From JAHDCC01 sp964551835 (GTDB lineage: Bacteria > Actinomycetota > Acidimicrobiia > Acidimicrobiales > SZUA-35), in contig CAZKEM010000042.1 of the NCBI GenBank assembly GCA_964551835.1, positions 108,702 to 172,701 on the forward strand: 64,000 nucleotides of DNA, in the 5' to 3' direction. This document shows positions 43,295 through 52,474 of the stretch, piece after piece. How positions within the stretch are numbered: position 1 is the first letter of the stretch; every line of letters starts with the position of its first letter. A program made the position numbers and the translations under genes. The notes under the pieces were generated by a model. That model searched no databases. It saw only the letters and a program-made list of their open reading frames with translations, and was not told the DNA's origin.

Positions 43295-45469
43295 TTACAA
43301 GGAAATAAAGGCTGAAGCGAAGACGAGCGAAACGATTGTCATCACTTTAAGCAAAATGTTCATCGCCGGGCCGGAAGTGTCTTTGAACGGGTCACCAACG
43401 GTGTCGCCAACGACTGCCGCTTTGTGCGGGTCGGAACCTTTCCCGCCATGGGCGCCGCCTTCGATGTACTTCTTGGCGTTGTCCCAGGCTCCACCAGCGT
43501 TGGCCATGAAGATCGCGAGAGCGAACCCGGTAACCAACGAACCGGCGAGGAAGCCGCCTAACGCATCGATGCTGATAAACCCGATCACCATCGGAACAAT
43601 AACGGCGAGAGCGCCAGGAATAATCATTTCCTTCAACGAAGCGTTTGTCGAGATGGCCACACATCGAGCGGAGTCAGGGTTAACGCCTTCCCGACCTTCT
43701 CGCAGCCCGTCAATTTCGCGGAACTGGCGTCGAACTTCTTCGATCATTTGAAAAGCCGCTCGTCCAACCGCATCGATTGTCAATGCAGCGAACAAGAACG
43801 GCAGCATGGCTCCCAAGAAAAGACCGACAAAAACTTCGATCTCGCCGATGTTCAAATTGAGTTGACTGCCGCCGTTGTCTAATGTTTCTTGGCTGATTTT
43901 GCCCGCACTTAGTGCGGCCTTGTTGAGCGCAAATTCGAAGCTCTTAAACAGCGCTAACGCGGTGAGGGCGGCAGAGCCGACGGCGAAACCTTTCGCTACC
44001 GCAGCCGTTGTGTTGCCGAGTGAGTCTAGTGCGTCGGTGACTTCGCGCACCGACGGGTCGAGCTCCGCCATTTCCGCGATACCGCCAGCGTTGTCCGCTA
44101 TCGGCCCGTAGGCGTCGACCGACACAACGACACCGGTTGTGGCCAACATGCCAATCGCAGCTACAGCGACACCGTAGATGCCGCCGAAGCCGTTGGCGCC
44201 AAGACCTGAGTCTCCGAACGCAAAGTCGCCGCCCCAGTAAGCGACGCCGATACCGATGACGAGGAGCACGACTGATGCCGCGACCGACACCATACCTATC
44301 GAAATGCCTTTCAGAACCGTCGTTGCTGGACCGGTTTCAGACTGCTCGGCGATCTGCTTGACTGGCTTAAAATGGTCAGATGTGTAGAACTCGGCCGACT
44401 TACCGAGCGCCCAGCCGACGATCAGCCCACCTATAACAGAAATGGCCAAACCTGCAGGCTGCTTAAAGACACTGGAGTCGCTGAAGAGCCAGTAGGCTCC
44501 CGCCAATGTGCCGACGATGGTGAGACCCATTGCGATATTGGTGCCCATGTGTAGAGCCCGGCTCAGTGCTCGTGAATCAGTTGACTCCCCACTACGAACG
44601 AAGAATGAACCAATGATCGATGCGACCATTCCAATGAAGGCAACAAATATTGGGAACATCAGCAGCGACAAGGCTGCTCCCGTCCCGATGTAGCTGTCGT
44701 CGCCAGACCCAGCGGATGGGTCAAGCTTCAAGGCAAAGGCCGTCAACGCGATCGGTGCGATCACGGACCCGGCGTAACTCTCGAACAGGTCGGCGCCCAT
44801 ACCGGCGACATCGCCAACGTTATCTCCCACATTGTCGGCGATCGTGGCAGGGTTACGAGGGTCGTCTTCGGGGATACCTGCTTCGACCTTGCCGACAAGG
44901 TCAGCGCCGACGTCAGCGGCCTTCGTGAAGATGCCGCCTCCAACACGAGAGAAGAGCGCTATGGACGACGCTCCAAGGCCATACGAGGTTACGACTTCGA
45001 AACCATCGGCAAGAGCGAAGACGTCGACCATCAACAAGTAAACGGCCATCAAGCCACCCAGGGCGAAACCGGCAACGGAGAAGCCCATCACGGCGCCGCC
45101 CCTAAATGCGACAGGCAATGCTTTACTAGGTCCGTCCTTTGCCGCCTCGGTAGTTCGGGCGTTGGCCATTGTCGCCACCGTCATACCGACATACCCGGCA
45201 AGCGCCGAAAGAATTGCTCCTACGACATAGGTCGCAGCCCCGTACGGACTAATCAGAACAGCAATCAAGATTGCCATCACCACAACGAAGCCCGATACCC
45301 AGGTGTATTCCTGTTTCAGGAATGCCCTCGCACCCTTTTGTATCTCTTCCATTAGGTAAACCATGCGCTCATTGCCAGGGCTTGCCTTTTTTACATCCGA
45401 GTAAAAAAATGCGGCAAGCGCTAGGCCAGCCAAGGCAGAACCAAAGGCAAGATATGGAATCAATTCCAC
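43295..45469 (-). CDS. hppA: Membrane-bound ion-translocating pyrophosphatase
   Basis: Uses pyrophosphate hydrolysis to pump H+ or Na+ across the membrane. GTG 45469 with AGGAGAG upstream gives 724 residues and about 16 helices. The catalytic loop contains DVGADLVGKVEAGIPEDDPR and NPATIADNVGDNVGD; the late loop has DTVGDPFKDTSGPA. The GNTTAAVAKG segment has Ala where K+-independent enzymes carry Lys, so this should be a K+-dependent enzyme. Whether it pumps H+ or Na+ cannot be told from this alone. Confidence 0.96.
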   Translation of the reverse strand: MELIPYLAFGSALAGLALAAFFYSDVKKASPGNERMVYLMEEIQKGARAFLKQEYTWVSGFVVVMAILIAVLISPYGAATYVVGAILSALAGYVGMTVATMANARTTEAAKDGPSKALPVAFRGGAVMGFSVAGFALGGLMAVYLLMVDVFALADGFEVVTSYGLGASSIALFSRVGGGIFTKAADVGADLVGKVEAGIPEDDPRNPATIADNVGDNVGDVAGMGADLFESYAGSVIAPIALTAFALKLDPSAGSGDDSYIGTGAALSLLMFPIFVAFIGMVASIIGSFFVRSGESTDSRALSRALHMGTNIAMGLTIVGTLAGAYWLFSDSSVFKQPAGLAISVIGGLIVGWALGKSAEFYTSDHFKPVKQIAEQSETGPATTVLKGISIGMVSVAASVVLLVIGIGVAYWGGDFAFGDSGLGANGFGGIYGVAVAAIGMLATTGVVVSVDAYGPIADNAGGIAEMAELDPSVREVTDALDSLGNTTAAVAKGFAVGSAALTALALFKSFEFALNKAALSAGKISQETLDNGGSQLNLNIGEIEVFVGLFLGAMLPFLFAALTIDAVGRAAFQMIEEVRRQFREIDGLREGREGVNPDSARCVAISTNASLKEMIIPGALAVIVPMVIGFISIDALGGFLAGSLVTGFALAIFMANAGGAWDNAKKYIEGGAHGGKGSDPHKAAVVGDTVGDPFKDTSGPAMNILLKVMTIVSLVFASAFISL

Positions 45470-45621
45470 GTGTCTCTCCTCTAAAGAATATTCGATTTGC
45501 AAACAGGTAACCTCGGCTCAATCTCTCAAGCCTGTGCTACCCCTTAAGCTGACGGCCGGACAACTAACGTCGAGTCTCGCAACGTCCGAATACGGTTCCC
45601 CATTTTCGTCAACGACTTAGT

Positions 45622-46938
45622 TTAGGGCTGTATTTTCCAGGTACTCCCAATAAGGCGGCAAAGATGACCGAAATCTTCGATTCCAGCCGTCTCGCGAATG
45701 CTGTGCATGGCCAGTTGTGGGGCACCAACATCGACTGTTGTCGCACCGAGGTTGGCGGCGGTCACGGGGCCAATCGTTGAACCGCACGGTATATCGTTGC
45801 GATGAATATAGAACTGATGGGGGATGTTCGCTTCACGACAAATCTTGACCACGGCAGCTTCGCCAACGGAGTCTGTAGCGTACCGCTGATTAGCATTCCG
45901 CTTGATGACGACACCTTGGTTGAGCCGAATCGGGTGTGAAGGGTCGTGTTTGTTAGTGTAATTTGGGTGGGTAGCGTGAGCCCCATCGGTCGATAGTACA
46001 AAGGTATTTGCCATCTCGGCAAGGAACGTTTCGCGATCTTTTCCTGACGCAGCAGCGATGCGTTCCAGGGTTGATGTTAAAAGGGTTCCGTCGGCGCCAG
46101 TGGAACTAGTCGAACCTACTTCTTCATGGTCGAATAGTGCCAGAACAGGCATTCGAATATTATCCGTATCAAAAGTCGGGCTTGGGCCCAATGCGCAAAG
46201 CGCCCGGACACCGGCAAACGACGAATAGAGATTGTCGATTCGAGCCGATACAAACAACTCTTCGTCGCGACCGCCCAACGCTGCAGCTTGGGTGTCGAAG
46301 GCCATCAGTTCCCAGGACAGAATTTGGTCGGGCTTACACGACGCCAAACCAGCGATGTACTCAGAGAGCGTATCCCCCTCCTTCGGCGAAGTTGTCCACA
46401 TCGGAATCATGTGCTTCTGCGCATCGAGTTTAAGCCCGTCTTTGCGGATTCCGCGGTCCAGATGAATGGCTAGCTGCGGAATACGCAGCAAGGGGCGATC
46501 ATCGAGGACCAGGGTTTCGGCGATAGAACCGTCGTTCAGTAAGACTTGAACCCGACCCGCTAAGCCGAGATCTCGATCGAGCCAAGAGTTGAGCAGGACG
46601 CCCCCGTATACTTCCATTCCGATTTGACCAATATTCGCGGATTCGATCGAGGCCGACTTCCGGACCCGCAGGTTAGGTGAATCGGTATGAGCTCCTACGA
46701 CAATAAACCCATCCCAATGTTCTGGCTGTATCCATGCAAATAAGGTTCCACCGTTGGCGAGAAAATAACCTCCCGGCTGTGCCGAGAGCGATTTCCCAGG
46801 CTCAGCTTCGACGAACCCGGCTGCGGTCAACAACTCAGACGCCCTGCCGACCGCGTGATATGGCGTCGGCGATGCGGTAAAGTCGCCGACTAGGCGCGAA
46901 ATATCGTCGGGGTGAAGTGCAAAAATATCTTTGGTCAT
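45622..46938 (-). CDS. M18 family aspartyl aminopeptidase-like metallopeptidase
   Basis: 438 residues of the dinuclear zinc M18 family (ApeB/DAP type). Metal and catalytic segments: VVGAHTDSPNLRVR, SWLDRDLGLAGRV, LFDHEEVGSTSSTGADG, STDGAHATHPNYTNK and IRETAGIEDFGHLC. Substrates are N-terminal amino acids of peptides, often acidic ones. Cytosolic. ATG 46938 is used. It is a standalone gene between hppA and the DUF4388 gene. Confidence 0.95.
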   Translation of the reverse strand: MTKDIFALHPDDISRLVGDFTASPTPYHAVGRASELLTAAGFVEAEPGKSLSAQPGGYFLANGGTLFAWIQPEHWDGFIVVGAHTDSPNLRVRKSASIESANIGQIGMEVYGGVLLNSWLDRDLGLAGRVQVLLNDGSIAETLVLDDRPLLRIPQLAIHLDRGIRKDGLKLDAQKHMIPMWTTSPKEGDTLSEYIAGLASCKPDQILSWELMAFDTQAAALGGRDEELFVSARIDNLYSSFAGVRALCALGPSPTFDTDNIRMPVLALFDHEEVGSTSSTGADGTLLTSTLERIAAASGKDRETFLAEMANTFVLSTDGAHATHPNYTNKHDPSHPIRLNQGVVIKRNANQRYATDSVGEAAVVKICREANIPHQFYIHRNDIPCGSTIGPVTAANLGATTVDVGAPQLAMHSIRETAGIEDFGHLCRLIGSTWKIQP

Positions 46939-47019
46939 GTGACTACCGATGGTATCGCAGTAGTTGATCCATCTGTGGTGGGAAACGTTTTGGCCATGGC
47001 CTTTCAGCTCCTGGCAGAC

Positions 47020-47748
47020 TTACCCCTCGGCGCTGGTCTCCTCAATAAGACCTTCGAGTAGTAGCCGGTAGAGCGCTGTTGTAACCCGGAAGGCGCTCTC
47101 GCCCGTCGCGGTAACAACGCTCGAAATTGAAGTTAGACCATCCAGATAAGAGATATAACGCCATTCTTCTGCGGTGAGCAGGCGCTCTTCAGCTCTGCCT
47201 GGCAGGTCATGCACGAGACTGAAAATGGCCGTCGTAGATGGGATCTTCGTGGCGATCTTGCGCCATGTCTCCACCCTTGTAGATGCCTTTGCAAGGAGGT
47301 CCGACGTCGACCCAGCAAACCGGGTACCTAGGGCGTTCACAACGTCGGATCTGAATGAGTATTGTTGTTTGGATGGCACCATCATTTCGAACATTCCGTT
47401 CAGGTTATGTTCGTGGATCAGCCGTTGGATGCTTGTTACCGAGTCTGGATACTCCTCGCAAATTTGGGAAATAGCGGGTTTTTGTGGAGCCGTCGCAGCC
47501 AGCAGACTGTTGATGTCCTCAAGCGAGCCGACGTCGGCGGCAAATAGGACCGCACCGAGCGCTGGCGCTGTCGGCGAGTTCACCAAATAGGTTTCCCCTT
47601 CACTCAACCAAATCTCGCCTCCTCCGGCAAGATTCAAAACGCCGGTGGCGTTTTGGGATTCGAGAGTTTGCAGAACTTCGGGCAGAGGCGAGGCTGCGAG
47701 CGTTCCGTGGATTTCGGTTTCGACGGTCACCCCATAACCGTAGCGCAC
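47020..47748 (-). CDS. DUF4388 (PatA-N-like) domain protein
   Basis: 242 residues. Residues 7-85 (IHGTLAASPLPEVLQTLESQ, ATGVLNL, GEIWLSEGETYLVNS) match the DUF4388 pattern found in bacterial signalling proteins. The C-terminal half is helical with ITSVV-type winged-helix-like sequence (SISSVVTATGESAFRVTTAL). Start GTG 47748; GTG 47730 is also possible. It faces away from the conservon sensor gene, with 87 bases between, suggesting a role in the same signalling system. Confidence 0.75.
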   Translation of the reverse strand: MRYGYGVTVETEIHGTLAASPLPEVLQTLESQNATGVLNLAGGGEIWLSEGETYLVNSPTAPALGAVLFAADVGSLEDINSLLAATAPQKPAISQICEEYPDSVTSIQRLIHEHNLNGMFEMMVPSKQQYSFRSDVVNALGTRFAGSTSDLLAKASTRVETWRKIATKIPSTTAIFSLVHDLPGRAEERLLTAEEWRYISYLDGLTSISSVVTATGESAFRVTTALYRLLLEGLIEETSAEG

Positions 47749-47835
47749 CTGTTCGCCCAGATACAGGATTTCTGCAACTCAAGTGCGCCCAATTCTGGCC
47801 GATCACTTTGTACATGAACTCTGGAGAGGACAGTC

Positions 47836-49503
47836 TTGCAAAATCTTAGACTTCAAACGAAGCTCGCGACCGTAATAGTAGTACCAGCTTTACTCCTTCT
47901 GACTATTGCTGCAATAGGTCTGTTGGTGTCGAACGACTCTGGAATCGCGACAGGAATCGGTCTACTCGCGCTCGTCGGGGCGGTAGCATGCGCTGCAATT
48001 GGGTTCCTTTTCGTAACGCCAACACTCCGATCGGTCAGGACGGTAACCGAGGCAGCCCGAGATCTCTCTGACCGACGTCTTCCGGCCATGCTCGAGGGAG
48101 AAGAAAGCACCTTCGGTTTCGAACAGCTAAATGTCCGGCCGACTGGCGACGATGACCTCGATCAAATTGCTGAATCAATCGAGAAAATTCATGCACATTC
48201 AGCATCTTCTTTCTACGAGCAGCAAGAGAAGGTACGAATCGGACTTTCCCAAGTTGTCTCAAACCTTGCCAGGAGAAACCAGAACCTTCTCGACCGCCAA
48301 ATCGAACTAATCGATGAGATGGAAGAGTCTGAGCAGGACCCTGGCCGCCTAGACCAACTGTTCTCGCTAGACCACATGGCGACCAGAATGAAGCGAAACC
48401 AAGAAAGCCTCCTGGTTCTAGCTGACTCCGAATCGCCGCGTCGCGGTAGCGGAGGCGAAGAGATCGAAGACGTCATTCAAGTAGCGATGGGCGAGATCGA
48501 AGAGTATCGACGAATCGATATCCGCAAAGTCGAACAGACTGTGATCGAAGGCAACAGCGCTGGCGATCTGGCTCACCTGCTTTCTGAAATACTCGAGAAC
48601 GCAAGCTCGTTCTCGGCCCCAGAAACCAAGGTAACTGTCACAGGTGGCATGTCTGAAACTGGAACCTACGTCCTGACAGTTGTTGATCAGGGAATCGGCA
48701 TGGACGAAGCTCAACTTACGATCGCCAACAAGTTATTGCTTGAGCCGCCTGACTTAGGCCTCAACATGGGCCGATCGCTTGGATTTGCCGTCATTGGGAA
48801 ACTGGCTGAACGACTCGAAGTAGACGTGACCCTCGTCAGCAACCAACAGGCCAAAGGTACTACCGCCGTCATCGAACTGCCGGCCGGGATTCTCGCAGCC
48901 TCCGACGAAGAAGACAATTCTGAGCAGCCACCGGCTCCTGAACCGAAACAAGCCGCTCCTGGCAACGCTGCCACCGACCAAGATTCTCGAACAGTCGAGG
49001 CGCCAATTGTCGACCCGCTGGCGAAATTCCGTCAAGAGGCGGGCGATGACAAACTAGCTAAACTTCTTGGCGGCGATTCAAGTCCACGAACCGATTCTTC
49101 GAAGAACGCCACGACCAAGGGCAAGCTTGGGTCAAACGCAAAAAGTTCTCGCAAAGCCGCTGGGGACAAAAGTCGGAAAGACGATAAGGTTACGAGCGCT
49201 CCAACCGAGGCTTGGGTCCCCCCGACCGTAACACCAAAGAATCCGGCCAAGTTAGAAGAGGCAGTCCCATCAGGCGAAGACTTCGATGACGGTTTGAAAG
49301 GACTATTGGAGCCAGAGAGCCCCTCGGCTCCGACAACACTTACACAACGCGATCCTGGTGCGAAGACGCCAAGCTCTACGATCCGGAATCCGACGCCGGC
49401 TGCAGAGATGCCCGAACGCCCGACTAAGGCGAGCAACCGTAAACCAGCTGAGATCCGGTCGATGCTGTCCAAGTACAGAGAAGGTATCAAGTCAAAGGAG
49501 TGA
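47836..49503 (+). CDS. Conservon sensor kinase-like protein (CvnA type)
   Basis: 555 residues. Two membrane helices (about 11-31 and 37-60) are separated by only a few residues, so the large external sensing domain common in Streptomyces CvnA is absent. A HAMP-like linker follows, then a dimerisation helix with SLDHMATRMKR (His 180), an ATPase fold with ENASSFSAP (Asn 255) and DQGIGMDEAQ. The C-terminal 200 residues are acidic and Pro/Ser-rich. TTG 47836 has a perfect GGAGAGGA ribosome site. The other three conservon parts follow. Confidence 0.9.
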   Translation: MQNLRLQTKLATVIVVPALLLLTIAAIGLLVSNDSGIATGIGLLALVGAVACAAIGFLFVTPTLRSVRTVTEAARDLSDRRLPAMLEGEESTFGFEQLNVRPTGDDDLDQIAESIEKIHAHSASSFYEQQEKVRIGLSQVVSNLARRNQNLLDRQIELIDEMEESEQDPGRLDQLFSLDHMATRMKRNQESLLVLADSESPRRGSGGEEIEDVIQVAMGEIEEYRRIDIRKVEQTVIEGNSAGDLAHLLSEILENASSFSAPETKVTVTGGMSETGTYVLTVVDQGIGMDEAQLTIANKLLLEPPDLGLNMGRSLGFAVIGKLAERLEVDVTLVSNQQAKGTTAVIELPAGILAASDEEDNSEQPPAPEPKQAAPGNAATDQDSRTVEAPIVDPLAKFRQEAGDDKLAKLLGGDSSPRTDSSKNATTKGKLGSNAKSSRKAAGDKSRKDDKVTSAPTEAWVPPTVTPKNPAKLEEAVPSGEDFDDGLKGLLEPESPSAPTTLTQRDPGAKTPSSTIRNPTPAAEMPERPTKASNRKPAEIRSMLSKYREGIKSKE

Positions 49504-49629
49504 CCGGCTCTGGCTAGCGAGTACCCCGACCCTGCTGGGTGGACACCGACCTTAGACAAACTAACCATATTCGAACTGCCGATTTGGCAAAGATCGCTAC
49601 CAAGATCTGAATACACGTAGGAGAACACA

Positions 49630-50049
49630 ATGACCTTAAGCGACGAAGCATCTAATCTAAACTGGCTCGTTGACAGCTTCACATCTGATGTATCCGGGGC
49701 TTCTGACGCGGTGGTAGTGTCTTCGGACGGGTTGCCACTCGCGGCATCGTCTGGAATGGACCGCGACGCGGTAGATCGTTTCGCTGCTGTTGCGTCTGGA
49801 CTAATTGGCCTAAGTTATGGTGCTGCCGGACGTTTCGGTGGCGGGTCGGTGAACGAAGTGATCGTCGAGATGGAGAATGCGTTTCTGTTCGTAACTGGAA
49901 TTAGCGACGGATCTCTGTTGGCGGTAATGGCCGAATCATCTTCAGACATTGGACTCATAGGGTACGAAATGGCAGTTCTTGTCGAAAAGGCTGGCGCCTC
50001 GTTGACTCCGGAACTACGAGCCGAGCTACAGGCTTCGGTACTCAGCTAG
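49630..50049 (+). CDS. Roadblock/LC7 protein (CvnB type)
   Basis: 139 residues of the roadblock/LC7 fold: VVVSSDGLPLAASSGMDRDA, SVNEVIVEMENAFLFV and an alternating beta/alpha pattern. In conservons CvnB binds the GTPase CvnD and modulates its nucleotide cycle. ATG 49630 has TAGGAG upstream. A 126-base gap separates it from the sensor gene, so a separate promoter is possible; the next gene starts 3 bases after its stop. Confidence 0.93.
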   Translation: MTLSDEASNLNWLVDSFTSDVSGASDAVVVSSDGLPLAASSGMDRDAVDRFAAVASGLIGLSYGAAGRFGGGSVNEVIVEMENAFLFVTGISDGSLLAVMAESSSDIGLIGYEMAVLVEKAGASLTPELRAELQASVLS

Positions 50050-50052
50050 ATC

Positions 50053-50427
50053 ATGGCAGATTCGACCGAGAATCCAAAAGAGCGGAAGGCTCGTAAAGTC
50101 AGACCGTACCTTCTGACTGGTGGGCGAACCACTGCCGAGGTTGACCTTCCTCTGGAGACCTTAGTCGTATCGACGCCACAGGGTTCCGAAGGCCTTGCGA
50201 GTCAGCCGCGCAGGTACCGAAGTGTTCTTGAGCTTACAAGCGAAGCTATCTCAATTGCCGAGCTGTCAGCCCACCTATCCATACCTCTTCAAACAGCCAA
50301 GATTCTCGTTGGCGACTTAATCAAGTCCAGCGACTTGGCCAGCCATTCATTGGAAACGTCCAACCTGGACAGTCGACCAGATTTACAGCTACTTGAACGG
50401 GTCCTAGATGGCCTACAGAACTTGTGA
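50053..50427 (+). CDS. DUF742 protein (CvnC type)
   Basis: 124 residues. DUF742 pattern with RPYLLTGGRTTAEVDLPLE near the start and a winged-helix-like SIAELSAHLSIPLQTAKILV. In conservons CvnC is the third part of the membrane-associated complex and may bind DNA or the sensor. ATG 50053 is close behind CvnB and 6 bases before CvnD, as in the canonical cluster. Confidence 0.92.
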   Translation: MADSTENPKERKARKVRPYLLTGGRTTAEVDLPLETLVVSTPQGSEGLASQPRRYRSVLELTSEAISIAELSAHLSIPLQTAKILVGDLIKSSDLASHSLETSNLDSRPDLQLLERVLDGLQNL

Positions 50428-50433
50428 GGAACA

Positions 50434-50994
50434 ATGAGTAACCCTATCCCAGTTAAGATTGTCGTCGCTGGCGGCTTTGCCGTTGGCAAAACCACCTTTG
50501 TCGGATCTATCTCTGACATTGAACCTTTGACTACCGAGGCCAATATGACAAAGGTGAGCGAAGAGGTCGATGACGTAGGCCAAGCCACAAAGAAGGGCGG
50601 CACAACGGTCGCCATGGACTTCGGTCGCGTCTCGTTGAGCGACGAGTTGATGCTGTACTTGTTCGGCACCCCAGGGCAAGATCGCTTCCACTTTATGTGG
50701 GATGAGTTGGTTCGAGGTGCCATCGGTGCGGTTGTCTTAGTAGACACGGATAGAATTGACGCCTGTTTTCCTGCAATTGACTACATGGAACACACCGGGG
50801 TTCCGTTTGTGGTCGCCGTCAACGCCTTCAACGGTGAACTTCACTATCATCCAGATGAAATTCGAGCTGCCCTATCGATTCCTGAAGAGATTCCAGTTGT
50901 TGTAACCGACGCCAGGAACAGACTTGCCGTCCGTGACACGCTTGTGCATCTGGTGAAGCGGGCGCTGATGGGAGCGGCTACGCCTACTGGTTAA
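50434..50994 (+). CDS. Small GTPase-like protein (CvnD type)
   Basis: 186 residues. P-loop is VVAGGFAVGKTTFVGSI, G3 is LFGTPGQDRFHFMWDEL, and the G4 position reads VAVNAFNGE instead of NKxD, a known feature of the CvnD/MglA-like branch. It should act as the switch of the conservon complex with the roadblock partner. ATG 50434 has GAGGAAC upstream. Its stop is 17 bases from the convergent glpX. Confidence 0.93.
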   Translation: MSNPIPVKIVVAGGFAVGKTTFVGSISDIEPLTTEANMTKVSEEVDDVGQATKKGGTTVAMDFGRVSLSDELMLYLFGTPGQDRFHFMWDELVRGAIGAVVLVDTDRIDACFPAIDYMEHTGVPFVVAVNAFNGELHYHPDEIRAALSIPEEIPVVVTDARNRLAVRDTLVHLVKRALMGAATPTG

Positions 50995-51011
50995 GGCTCG
51001 TCTCGCCTGAC

Positions 51012-51992
51012 CTAGCCGTACAAGTCTTTGAGCTTGCTCGCACGGTGGGTTCCGTTAACCAGACGCACGGTTCCCGAACGACCGCGCATTACGAGCGATT
51101 GGGTTTCGATTTTCCCAGCTGAGTAACGTACACCTCTTAGGAGCGATCCCGAGCTGATACCCGTCGCGGCAAAGAAGCAATTTTCGGTTGCGACGAGGTC
51201 GTCTAGGCCAATGATCTTGTCGGGATCAATACCGGCATCGAGCACGGCCGTTCGTTCCTCATCGTTCCTCATCCAAAGGCGACCCTGAAGGTCGCCTCCC
51301 ATCGACTTAAGGGCAGCCGCGGTAATGACGCCTTCTGGGGTGCCACCAATGCCCATGAGGATGTCTACCCCTGACTCGGGCCAAGCGGTGGCGATCGCGC
51401 CTGCGACGTCACCGTCGGGTATCAGTGTGATCCGAGCTCCGGCCTTGCGTATTCGGGCGACGAGTTCGTCGTGCCGTGGCCGGTTTAGAACCATCACGTT
51501 TAGATCGGCGACCTCTTGGCCCTTGGCTTTAGCCAGCGCCGATAGATTCTTTTCGACAGGAAGTCGGATATCGACGATGCCAGCGCCTGAAGGTCCGACC
51601 GCAATCTTCTCCATATAGACGGCTGGGCCAGGGTCAAACATCGACCCTGCCTCGGCGGCGGCTATTACCGCAATCGCTCCAGGGAGTCCGTTCGCCGTCA
51701 ACGTCGTTCCATCGATTGGATCGACGGCGATGTCGGCAGCTGGGCCCGACCCAGTACCAACTGACTCGCCGTTATACAGCATTGGGGCTTCGTCTTTCTC
51801 GCCCTCGCCTATGATGACGGTTCCCTGCATATCGACACCAGACAAAACGTTGCGCATTGCGTCTACGGCTGCCTGGTCGGCGCTAATCTTGTCTCCTCGA
51901 CCCATCCAACGAGAGGAGGCCATAGCGGCCGCCTCTGTTGTGCGCACTAATTCAAGTGCGAGGTTGCGGTCAGGAACAACAGGCTGCGTCAT
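51012..51992 (-). CDS. glpX: Fructose-1,6-bisphosphatase class II
   Basis: Gluconeogenic enzyme; dephosphorylates fructose 1,6-bisphosphate. 326 residues from ATG 51992, with TAGGAG upstream. Metal and substrate motifs: IIGEGEKDEAPML, AVDPIDGTTLTANGLPGAIA, VLNRPRHDELVARIR, GGTPEGVITAAAL. An ATG at 52010 is possible but has no ribosome site. It fits with the gluconeogenic factor yvcK and the gap-pgk-tpiA operon in this window. Confidence 0.97.
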   Translation of the reverse strand: MTQPVVPDRNLALELVRTTEAAAMASSRWMGRGDKISADQAAVDAMRNVLSGVDMQGTVIIGEGEKDEAPMLYNGESVGTGSGPAADIAVDPIDGTTLTANGLPGAIAVIAAAEAGSMFDPGPAVYMEKIAVGPSGAGIVDIRLPVEKNLSALAKAKGQEVADLNVMVLNRPRHDELVARIRKAGARITLIPDGDVAGAIATAWPESGVDILMGIGGTPEGVITAAALKSMGGDLQGRLWMRNDEERTAVLDAGIDPDKIIGLDDLVATENCFFAATGISSGSLLRGVRYSAGKIETQSLVMRGRSGTVRLVNGTHRASKLKDLYG

Positions 51993-52105
51993 CGAAACTC
52001 CTACGGTCAAGTGGTCCAGTTCAGAGTAAGCTTACATGTCTGAGAGTCGTCGGCTGCATAAATGAGGCACCGAATCGGAACTTACCTAGCTTGACAGAGG
52101 CAACT

Positions 52106-52408
52106 ATGCATCATTTCCGATACTTGATCACGTCGCTCTGGGTTTCAGGCATTCGAGTACCTTCAACAAAGGGCGATCTGATCGTCGTAGTTCGTAACGG
52201 TGGCGCCGATATCGACTGGGAGCTGATTTCTCAATCTCGTGAGTACTGGGACCTCAAACACGACGTTTGTGATCTCGACATGCACGGTCCAGTCGATGAG
52301 CTCTCGGGGCCCGCTGTTGTTGTACGCTCCGACGGTCGCAGCCACGTTTTTAGGGGTGTGGGAGCGCTTGACGGCTTCTCGATTGAAGCATCGGTCAAGT
52401 CCGACTGA
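52106..52408 (+). CDS. Uncharacterised small protein
   Basis: 100 residues from ATG 52106, with AGAGG upstream. No family recognised. Sequence such as STKGDLIVVVRNGGADIDWE and GPAVVVRSDGRSHVFRGVGA suggests a compact beta-rich domain. Longer frame to 51938 runs into the divergent glpX start. The antisense frame (52163-52492) looks less protein-like. It is 66 bases before the SDR gene. Confidence 0.55.
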   Translation: MHHFRYLITSLWVSGIRVPSTKGDLIVVVRNGGADIDWELISQSREYWDLKHDVCDLDMHGPVDELSGPAVVVRSDGRSHVFRGVGALDGFSIEASVKSD

Positions 52409-52474
52409 CGTTCGGGCTCCGTCCACCAAATAGACACCACGAGGGTAGCCGAAATTTCCGACTAGGCTACGGCG

